From positions 91,056,301 through 91,120,300 of the forward strand of contig JAYESD010000005.1 of the NCBI GenBank assembly GCA_036927565.1: a stretch of DNA of 64,000 bases. Reading direction: 5' to 3'. A model generated the notes under the pieces. The model did not search any database and had not been told where the DNA came from. It saw only the letters and a list, made by a program, of their open reading frames with translations. Positions within the stretch are counted from its first letter, which is position 1. The number at the start of each line of letters is the position of its first letter. Origin of the DNA: Tuctoria greenei. Taxonomy: Eukaryota > Streptophyta > Magnoliopsida > Poales > Poaceae. Positions 55,826 through 64,000 of this stretch are shown here, one piece after another. The translations under genes and the position numbers were made by a program.

Positions 55826-56471
55826 TCCTCCCCTTCTTGCATTTGAGTCGTCCGTGACTCAAGCTAATCTTCTTCTCCCAAATATGGCTTCAAATCATGT
55901 GGATTAAGTTGTGACTTGGCTTTTTGACATGTCGTGCAGTGAGCCCTCCGTCTTTTTCACTCCAAAGTGCCCCATCAGCCCACCTCCATGCGCTTCCTAT
56001 AACAACAACAAACGAATGGAGCTAGCTGGAATGCATAACTTGTTAGATCTAAACACGTAGCCATTGTTGAGGACAAATTTATTCAATGTTTTTCCATCTT
56101 TTCATTTCAGCAATACATCTTTGAAATCAGCATCATGTTCATTTTGATCTTTAATCGTTTCTAATCCAACAATTTTAAAGTCAAGTTGAAATATAAGAGT
56201 ATAACGTCTAGATATAGCATCAGCAATAACATTATCCTTTCCCTTTTTGTGTTTAATGACATAAGGAAAAGGCTCAATAAATTCCATCCACTTAGCATGC
56301 CTACGGTTCAGTTTCCCTTGACTCCTAATATGCTTTAGTGATTCATGATCCGAATGGATAACAAATTCTTTGGGCCACAAATAATGCTGCAATGTTTCTA
56401 AAGTTCGTACAAGAGCATATAATTCCTTATCATAGGTAGAATAATTCAGAACAGACCCACTCATTTTCTCA
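55826..56471 (-). pseudogene. Element B3 integrase remnant and RNase H end
   Basis: Short acidic integrase tail (EGEDDEDINT) next to the LTR, then the deletion. It is followed by the zinc-finger fragment near 55900-56060 and the RNase H C-terminal half (56515-56102: ELYALVRTLETLQHYLWP, IHSDHESLKHI, DNVIADAISRR). The integrase catalytic core is absent. Confidence 0.85.
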
Positions 56472-57179
56472 CTAAAAATATGCAACAGGTTTTCCTTCTT
56501 GTAACAAAACACCACCTAATCCAATCCCACTAGCATCACATTCAAGCTCAAAAGTCTTAGAAAAATCAGGAAGTTGGAGAAGAGGTGCATGCGTCAACTT
56601 ATCTTTCAGTATGGTAAATGTGTTATCTTGTGTGGTGCCCCTAGAAAAAGGCACCCCCTTCTTCGTAAGGTCATTCAATGGAGCAGCAATGGTGCTGAAA
56701 TCCTTCACAAAGCGACGATAGAACCCAGCCAGCCCTAGAAAGCTCTGCACCTGTGCGATGGTCTTTGGTACAGGCCACCCCTGAATAGCCTCTACCTTGG
56801 CTTGATCAGCTTCAATTCCATAACCTTTGTCGAGTAGTTCTTGTACTTGGCACTGAATCTCCTTTGTTTCTTCTGGATTTGTCCTGTATGGTGCACGGTT
56901 GGGCAATGAAGCACCGGGAATGAGGTCAATCTGGTGCTCAATCCCTCGAAGTGGTGGTAGTCCTGGTGGTATTTCACTTGGAAACACATCAAAATATTCC
57001 TGCAAAATGTTAGCAACAGCAGGAGGCAAAGAATGTTGCATATCGTAAAGGGAAATCAAATCATCTTTGCATACCAAAGCATAGGCAACAGAGGTGGAAG
57101 CAATCAGTTCATTAATATCAGATTTCATAGGAAACAAGCATTTTCCCTTCAGAGATATCTCATTTTTCTTATCAAACAC
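56472..57179 (-). pseudogene. Element B3 pol frame with RT core deleted
   Basis: 235 codons in frame: protease-RT linker (LPPLRGIEHQIDLIP, PYRTNPEETKEIQCQ, LLDKGYG), then a direct jump to EADQAKVEAIQGWPVPKT and RNase H start (LAGFYRRFVKDFS, FELECDASGIGLGGVLLQEG). The deletion is about 540 bp, a multiple of three, so the frame stays open across it. The fingers and palm with YFDD are gone. Confidence 0.88.
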
Positions 57180-59081
57180 AGATTTGGCATTGTTATTGTT
57201 CTCAATGTTAGCATGGTCCTGATATTTAGTTTCCTAGCTCTAGCAACATCATCTTGCACAATAGCTTCAGGAGACATAGGATGCTACACAATTTTTTTAT
57301 CGTGGTAAAGAAAAGAATACTGATTTGATCTACCATGATGCATAGAATCTCTATCAAATTGCCAAGGTCTTCCTAGCAGAATATTACAAGATTGCATAGG
57401 CACAACATCACATTCAATGACATCCTTATATATAGTAAAATTGATTTGCACAAGTCTAGTTACCTTTGCCTTACCGCTGTTGTTTAACCATTGAATGTAA
57501 TAGGGATGTGGGTGCGGTTTGGTGCTTAGTGCCAGCTTGGTCACCATGTCACTGCTGGCCAAGTTGTTGCATCTACCTCCATCAATGATCATGCGACAAG
57601 ATCGCTCTTTGACGACACACTTTGTTTGGAATAATGTGTGCCTTTGATTTTGTTCCGCTTTCTCCATTTGTGCACTAAGCACACACTGCACAATGGGACT
57701 ATCATAGCGCGCTGCATCTTCGGCACCAATATGCTCTTCTTGATGTTCATCGCTACCTGCATAGTCAGCTGCAAGCAAAACACATGTATTGTCATCAAAA
57801 TTGCTAGCAGATGAGTACTCACCGTCATCCTCACCAATTAGAACACGTTTGCTTTGGCAGTCACACTGCACATGGCCAAAACCCTTGCACTTGTGACGTT
57901 GAACGTCTCTAGATCGTCCGGTAGATGCTACGGAAGAAGCACTCTCGGTAGGCTTTTGGGTGGTCCTTACTGCTGAGCTAGTGGAAGAAGCATGTGGCTT
58001 GTTGCCGGAGGAAGAAGGTGCTGCCCGACTTGGTGAAGAAGATGGCAGGGAAGCACGCCCAGTCGAAGGAGTAGTCGTGCGTGGTTGCCATGAGCTAGTC
58101 TTTCTTGCAGAAATATTAGTTCTAGAGCTAGCTCGTCGTCTCTGCACTTCCCTTTCAGCTTTACAAGCAAGATGAAACAAACGGGTAACATTATTGTAAT
58201 CTTTATAAGCAAGTATGTCCTAAATTTCACGGCTTAAACCACTCAAAAATCTAGCCATAGATGGTTCCTCATCCTCATCTAAATTACAATGCAACATACC
58301 CATTTGTAATACGTGAAAATACTCTTCTACACTTTTAGCTCCGTGTCTCAATTGTTGTAACTTATTTAACAGATCACGTGCATAGTAAGAAGGAACAAAT
58401 CTAGCCCCCATGAGCCGTTTCAAAGCATCCCAAGTTTGTGGTATGTTATTAGGATTTTTCTTGCCATGTTCTATCCACCAAACAGAAACAAAATCAGTAA
58501 ACTCACAAGTGGCTGCTCTAACTCTTGCGTTTTCAGGAAACTCATGACATGCAAAATTTTGATCAACAGAAATCTCCCAAGTAATATATGCATCAGGGTC
58601 ATATTTACCATCAAAATGAGGTATCTTAAATTTGATCTTGTTAAAAGTATCATCATGATTGCGTACCTCGCGCCGACGATGTCCACCCATACCTTGACGG
58701 TTGCGTTCTAGCCGGCGCCGTGGCCTAGCTTCCTCATCTTTCCCAATCTCCTTGTCTGCAGAATAGTCATCTTCATAGTCACGTACAATACTAGGAGCAT
58801 TGCTCACCTGTCCATCCGCGGTGCGTCCACGATTCCTCTCCTCAAGGCGCTGCAGGATGGCTCCAATAGTGGTGTTCAATGTTTGAATGGAAATCTCCAA
58901 CGTGCTGATTTTGGTGTTGGTGTCTATCTGCATATTTTCCAATTGACCAAGGCGGTCACTGGTAACACAAAAATCCTCATCAAGCGCTTCTCTGCGTAGC
59001 CGCACTTGGCGTTCAAAGTGTTGTATAATTCCCTGTGTGCGAGGTGAATGCGTCTTCGTTTGTATTTGCTCCTCCTGCCAT
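57180..59081 (-). pseudogene. Element B3 gag and protease (broken)
   Basis: Start at 59079-59081. Long open pieces 59005-58220 (coiled-coil part and capsid, to LSGLSREI then stop) and 58180-57284 (Ser/Pro linker, knuckle, protease with IIDGGRCNNLASSDM). The CCHC knuckle near 57870-57900 reads RHKCKGFGHVQCDC, so its first Cys is Arg. The DGGS active-site Ser is also Arg. Confidence 0.87.
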
Positions 59082-60101
59082 GGTTAGTAGAAAAAAAAAG
59101 AACAATCCAATATGAAAGGGTAAAGTTATCCCTAGCTACAAAGGTGCTGGTGGAGATAACTCGCTCACTCTCAACCTGTTCAATCAAGCTCTTACCTGTT
59201 ATTACCAAGCTCAGCAAGAAGGTGATGACAACCTGCAAGTAATGAACAACTTCAAGAGCATGTGTTAATCTATGGCTTTAGGTGGCTGAACTAGCACAAG
59301 GAGCAAACTTTCACCACGTTAATCACAACAAGCTGAATAAATGTTCTACGACAGTACTGTGCTGATCTTAGTCTATACCGTACTAGAGACGCAAGCCGAG
59401 ACACCAATGTCGTCACCAAAAACACCCCAAACAACAATCTGATTTTTTTTTTTTTTTCGTTTTTTCTTTTGTTGGGGTGGTCACCCAAACTCTCTCTAGA
59501 TGGAATCAGGAGACCCTAGAACAAAATTTGCACATGCGGCTTTTGATGTTGCACTTGCCTTTTTTTTCTTCTCTAATTGCATGTGGCTTTTGTGCGGCTT
59601 TTGATTTTGCACTTACCTTTTTCTTGTTGTCAAACTCAAATTACTAATCTGACTCAAACTCGAAGTAGCAATCTGATTCGAACTCGAACTAGTAATCTGA
59701 CTCAAACTCGAACTAGCAATCCGACTCAAACTCGAAGTAGCAGTCTGATTTGAACTCGTAATCTGACTCAAACTCAAACTAGCAATCCAACGCAAACTCG
59801 AAGTAGCAATCTGATTCAAACTAGTAATCCGACTCAAACTCTAACTACAAATCTGACTCGAACTAGGTGGCCGAATGTGACACGAACTCGAAACTCTAGT
59901 GGTGCAAAACTAAAGACCAGCAACTTGACTCGTCGAAGCAACCATGAACTCAACAAGTCTTGACTAAGTAGAGAAAGTAAAAGGCACAATGGTCTAGGAA
60001 TAATGGAAAAACAGATCTGATATTTTTTTGCGCTTTTTCTGGACTATAGGATGATAACAGCGGAAAGAAAAGTAATGGTAGCACTCTCACCGATTAGCCT
60101 T
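59082..60101 (-). other. Element B3 5' leader
   Basis: Contains a T-rich run (59443-59457), two heads of the 57-bp repeat (59535-59625) and the 24-bp minisatellite. Confidence 0.65.
59630..59865. repeat. 24-bp minisatellite in B3 leader
   Basis: Same 24-bp unit and position as in B1 and B2, about 235 bp long. The minus strand is open across most of it, with SLSRI/SLSQI 8-residue repeats. Confidence 0.9.
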
Positions 60102-60113
60102 GTTCTGATACCA
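60102..60113 (-). other. Primer-binding site, tRNA-iMet type (element B3)
   Basis: The + strand reads GTTCTGATACCA; one C-to-T change from GCTCTGATACCA. Two bases from the LTR start at 60116. Confidence 0.92.
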
Positions 60114-60115
60114 CT

Positions 60116-60979
60116 TGATAGGATCTTGGTTCCCGATCTTTCGATGAGAATAGGAGGGTTCGATTTGTGAAGGAGAAGACGTTGGCGATTCGACTACACC
60201 GACCCTAAGACGATGCGCCTTAGCAATCGGTACATTGACTCCGAAGTTGTATTGATCTTGCTGGTGCACAATCAACCTGACCACGAGGGCCTAGTTCCTG
60301 CAAGCAGTCGAAGAATACGCAAGAACAAGAAGAATAAGCACTTATCATTTGAATCAATCTGAAGTAGTGTTCTGGACACAAGTAGACGGGCGATCTGGTC
60401 GACACGCGCGTGTACAAGGAAGCAGCAGAAGCTAACTTACGAATAAACAAAACCCACAAGCTAATAAGGGCGGCGGCTACTATTTATTACCTCCCTAGGG
60501 TCGTGAGAAATCATAATCACGAGTCCCTAATGGACTCCAAACGATACATGGGCCATGGGCCCAATTTTGGTGATGCAGCACCATGGACAGAAAAGGTCTT
60601 GATATTAAAATAACGATTGCGGCCGACTCCGAATATTTATGGACATGAGGCCAGATCCGTTTGAAAGTAGACTTGATAATCTTTCCAGGAAGTACTTGAA
60701 CGCCCATATCGGAGTCCGTATGAAGTAGTGGTGGCCGTCATAAGTTGGTGTTGTTCTGCTGTCCAAATCCTGTTCGCGCGAATTCCCTTTCCATTGGCTC
60801 CTCTCCATTGTTCCTATGCAAAATAAGAAATCATGTAGTTCCACGGTCTAGATAATATGTACATAAGGCCAAGAGCGAGTTCACCTCATAGTTTAGTTGA
60901 CATGCACGAGCGTGAGTGATCGGACCAGAAACCGGTAGCTGAGTTCGTGTGGATGTATCGAGGGTGTTGATCCTCATCA
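60116..60979 (-). repeat. Element B3 5' LTR
   Basis: 864 bp, TGATAGGATC to GATCCTCATCA (two bases lost near the end). The telo-box is corrupted (AAATCATAA near 60508); the site II block is intact (60549-60563). Confidence 0.94.
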
Positions 60980-60984
60980 TTGAT

Positions 60985-61442
60985 GATATCATTTTTGTGT
61001 CTACTAATGAATCTTTTTGTGAAGAATTCAATAATATCATGACAGATAGGTTCGAGATGTCTATGATGGATGAATTGAAGTTAATTTGATTCCAAGTGAA
61101 GCAACTCAAAGAAGAAGCATTTATCTGCCAAACCAAGTAACTCAGGACATCCTCAAAAAGTTCAACATGGACAAAACCAAGCCCATCAAGATCCCCAGGG
61201 CAACTAATGAGCATCTCGACCTCAGTGAAGACAGTCCAGATGTGGATCAAAAGGTATATAGCTCTATGATAGGTTCCACTTTATTGATGTGCATCTAGGC
61301 CTGATATAATGTTAAGTGTTTGTATGGGTGGAAGGATTCAAGCTGCACCTAAAGAGTGTCATTTAATTGCTGTAAAAAGAATCCTAAGATACCTAGTTCA
61401 CACACCTAACCTAGGCCTTTGGTATCTTAAAGGCTCTAAGTT
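60985..61442 (+). pseudogene. Element H reverse transcriptase, second part
   Basis: Continues after B3 with DDIIFVSTNESFCEEF, FEMSMMDELK, QDILKKFNMDKTKPIKIP, DQKVYSSMIGS, then in another frame MLSVCMGGRIQAAPKE and VKRILRYLVHTPNLGLWYLK. A short segment after DELK is missing or shifted. It ends at KGSKF, where G2 begins. The RNase H of H is not in the window. Confidence 0.87.
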
Positions 61443-62486
61443 TGCGACACACGGTTCTGAAAATGAACCAAGGGTGACGCATATGTGTGTCTAGGATGTT
61501 CAACATACATACAAGAGTTCATCACAAACGATATTCAGATAATAGCCATGTTTCGAATAATAAATAGTACCTTATTACAATACTCAAATAGTCTCGAGTA
61601 CAAGTTCTCCTAACACTGTAGCAGAAAAACTAAACACTAGTAGACTCCATCTCCACAGGTAATTCGACGGTAACACGCACGCCTAGTACTCCTCATAGTT
61701 CTCCGTATACTCCAAATTATCGCTTGTTACTGAATTAGTGTGGGAATAGCAAGAGTGAGTACATGTCGTACTCAACAAGTGTGGAAAAGTATGACATGTA
61801 GCTTAAACAAGGATGGAATAAAAGGTTTATTGTGGTAAAGTACATTTCATTCATAAAACAAGAAAATGAGACTTATGATTACTATGTGAGGTCAAATCCC
61901 TTAATAACCCAAATACCAACAATACCATACCTGATTCCATCAATTACCATTCACCAACCATAAATAACCATTCGACATAAATAACCATTCCATCCATACT
62001 CAAGTAACCATAACCAATTCCATAATTCATTGTCCAATCACAGCTGATATTCAATACTCGAGTCCATAACTCTAATCATGTGAGGGTTCAGGTCGCTCGT
62101 AACCGGGAGCACGACTATTATGATAGTTTTACACTCTGCAAAGGTGGCAACGCTTTACCTACAAGTTCGTGATTTCATCAACTTTCGATGACTAAGAACC
62201 TTCATTATGCCGTCTCACACTTCCATAGGTGTGTGGCCAAGAGATCACAAAATAGCTATTATAAGGTTACTACCAGCATGTTGCGGACCCACTAAGATTT
62301 CACCAGAGGTGATGTCTCCAACTGAGCACATCCATCCAAGGGCCCCCTCTTGTCCGTACATTAGGCTTATTTTAACTATTCTTTTGCGTATAATTCATTT
62401 TTATCTTGTTCCTTTATGTGTTGTATTATGTTAAACATGTATGGGAATGAATGCATTGCATGATGAATGAAAATGAGGGTGTTACA
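61443..62486 (-). repeat. Element G2 3' LTR
   Basis: From TGCGACACACGG to GGGTGTTACA. Aligns patchily with the G LTR start, such as the AGGAT-GTTCAACATACATAC and AATAATAAATAGTACCTTATTAC blocks. Followed by AACCTACCCCCCTTAAAATGAATCTCGCCCTCGAGATT, the same context as after the G LTR (polypurine complement). Confidence 0.75.
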
Positions 62487-62525
62487 AACCTACCCCCCTT
62501 AAAATGAATCTCGCCCTCGAGATTC

Positions 62526-64000
62526 GACGTGGAAGGAAAGAGATAGGGGAATTCTCTCTTGAGGTCATCTTCGCGCTCCCAAGTTGCTTCAAATTCAGTA
62601 TGATGTTTCCATTGTACTTTGCACCATTGAATCACCTTGCTTCTGGTGACTCTCTCCTTTGTCTCCAAAACTTTGATAGGTTGCTTGGCATAAGTCAAAT
62701 CCTCCTCAAGCTCCAATTCATCCATTGGTACTTGTTCTTCTGGCACTCTTAAGCACTTCTTGAGTTGAGAAACCTGAAATACATCATGAACATGGCATCT
62801 CAAATTGATATGCCGCTTCTCCACATTTGTGCAGAATCTTGAATGGTCCGATGTAGCAAGGTGCCAACTTGCCTTTAATGTTGAATCACCTATGACCTCG
62901 CGTAGGCGACACTTTGAGATACATGAAGTCTCCCACTTTGAAATATAAGTGTCCTCGCCTATTATACGCATAGCCCTTTTAACGTGACTGAGCAACCCTC
63001 AAGTTTTCATAGATTATCTGGACTTGCTTTTCGGCGTCCTGTATCACATCAGGTGCAAATACTTGGGTTTCTCTTGTCTCATTCTAAAACAGGGGTGTTC
63101 CACATCTTCTTCCATACACTGCATCATAAGGCGACATCTTCAAACTTTTTTGGTAGTTGTTGTTGTAGGAGAATTCTGCATATGGCAAACTTTAGTCCCA
63201 ACTGGCCCCATACCTTAGCGCACACGCTCTTAGCATGTCTTCCAATATCTAATTTGTCCTTTTGGTGTATCTGTTTGGGGATGATACACTTAACTAAAAT
63301 TCAGCTGAGTTCCTATAGACTTGTGCAATTTCTGCCAAAACTTAGAGGTAAATTGAGAACTCTTTCGTATACTATTTTCCTAGGTACTCCGTGTAAACAC
63401 ACTATTCTCCCCATATACAGTTCTAGCTTCACATCACTATAAGTAGTCTTGAAAGGATAAAATGTGCAGACTTGGTCAATTGATCTACAATAACCCATAT
63501 TGAGTCATATCCTGACGGGGTGCGGGGTAAACCAACTATAAAGTCCATACCAACTTCTTCCCACTTCTATTCCGATATCTTCAATGGCTGCAATAATCCA
63601 GCTGGCCTTTGATGTTTAGCCTTCATTCGTTGGCATACATCACATAATGCAACATATTCAGCTATATCCTTCCTCATTCCATCCCACCAGTAGCACGTCT
63701 TCAAGTCCTTGTACATTTTTGTACAACCCGGATGAATGCAGTAAGGTGAGTCATATGCCTCCTTCAATATCATCTCTCGGATATGATTCACATTAGGAAT
63801 GACAATTCGTTTCCCAAGTCATAGTGTTCCATTGTCATCTTCGTCAAACCTCCATTCTCTCCCCTCTTGGATTCTTTCCTTAATCTCTTGATTTCCTCAT
63901 CTGCTGTTTGACCCTCTCGTATTTCCTATTCCAGTGTCGGGTGTACATCCATTGCTCCTATTTCATTCACAAATCCGAGATGCAATTGTTCAAGCTCTTT
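62526..64000 (-). pseudogene. Element G2 integrase with chromodomain (broken)
   Basis: Minus strand, from the right: IREMILKEAYDSPYCIHPG, zinc finger CDVCQRMKAKHQRPAGLL (near 63620), a frame break, VDQLTKSAHF-like text near 63480, MGRIVCLHGVPRKI near 63400, remnants of the core, and finally the chromodomain ending VIQWCKVQWKHHTEFEATWE (near 62560-62640). The second catalytic block reads KIVYERVLN where ISDRGTQ is expected, so it is destroyed. Several shifts and stops. Confidence 0.83.

Larger units (their letters stand above)
54960..60979 (-). mobile_element. Element B3: internally deleted copy of the B family, in copia RT
   Basis: 6.0 kb, with LTRs 54960-55825 and 60116-60979 and a perfect TTGAT duplication (54955-54959 and 60980-60984). 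The internal region is 4.3 kb versus 5.9 kb in B2. Compared with B2 it lacks about 860 bp of integrase (junction near 55896), about 60 bp more of integrase (near 55942) and about 540 bp covering the RT core with its YFDD (junction near 56818). About 28 differences in 265 aligned LTR bases by hand. It could not have supplied its own enzymes if the deletions predate insertion. Confidence 0.92.
51653..61442 (+). mobile_element. Element H: Sirevirus-like Ty1/copia retrotransposon, split by B3
   Basis: Plus-strand copia element seen from mid-gag to RT: 51653-54959 and 60985-61442. Element C is inserted on its left, G2 on its right, B3 within RT. Protein order gag, protease, integrase, RT is diagnostic of copia. 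A long coiled-coil gag and RT similarity to Sirevirus/Maximus-type elements place it tentatively in that clade. No LTR of H is in the window. Confidence 0.85.
61443..64000 (-). mobile_element. Element G2: second chromovirus, 3' part only
   Basis: Minus-strand chromovirus: 3' LTR 61443-62486, then integrase read leftward from the window end. It is related to G (shared LTR blocks, chromodomain and integrase), but its LTR is only about 1.04 kb. The left edge is set where copia similarity ends and TGCGACAC begins; the right part is outside the window, so the target duplication is untested. Confidence 0.78.

Overview
The window is a dense stack of nested LTR retrotransposons from a plant nuclear genome, almost certainly a grass (Poaceae) and probably a panicoid grass. 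The families present are Ty3/gypsy elements primed by initiator-Met tRNA, Athila-like gypsy elements primed by tRNA-Asp, a Tekay/Del-type chromovirus with 3.2 kb LTRs, and a Sirevirus-like Ty1/copia element. I see no host gene, tRNA, rRNA or DNA transposon. Every base can be assigned to an element or its LTR. The dense nesting, decayed coding regions and CRM-like integrase tails suggest heterochromatin, perhaps pericentromeric; that is inference.

Layout, oldest to youngest. The base layer is a copia element H (+ strand), whose 5' part lies left of the window; it reappears at 51653-54959 and 60985-61442. Athila-like element C (+) is inserted in H: a 5' LTR remnant at 8183-8428, gag at 8540-9529, pol at 16781-20209, and a 3' LTR split into 21802-21811 and 50433-51652. 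Three elements sit in C. E (+, 6053-8182, only its 3' end and 3' LTR in view) lies in C's 5' LTR. B1 (-, 9530-16775) lies in C gag-pol. D1 (-, 21812-50432) lies ten bases inside C's 3' LTR. E is broken by A (-, 1-6052). D1 is broken by the chromovirus G (-, 24783-37025) and by B2 (-, 41666-49264), the latter inside D1's 5' LTR. H is also broken by B3 (-, 54960-60979), exactly at the reverse-transcriptase YVDD codons, and by a second chromovirus G2 (-, 61443 to the window end).

Five-base target-site duplications support most of this: ATACA/ATACG for B1, ACGGT/ACAGT for D1, TAGCG for G, TTGAG/TCGAG for B2 and TTGAT for B3. Partial hand counts of LTR differences give two age groups: about 3 percent for G and B2, and about 10 percent for D1, B1 and B3. 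This agrees with the nesting order.

How the parts relate. A and the B copies are one superfamily (gag with N-terminal coiled coil, CCHC knuckle, protease, RT, RNase H, integrase). The B integrase frame runs on into the 3' LTR. B LTRs carry a promoter module of TATA-like box, telo-box and site II repeats. D1 and E share terminal sequences, primer-binding region and 3' noncoding layout with C. D1 lacks reverse transcriptase and integrase but has gag, a protease remnant and an ATHILA ORF1-like reading frame. It therefore looks like a non-autonomous element mobilised by C-type elements. G carries an extra uninterrupted 289-codon frame between its primer-binding site and gag. These features, and a frame-preserving 24-bp minisatellite in the B leader, are the most unusual things here. 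No complete functional polyprotein is present.
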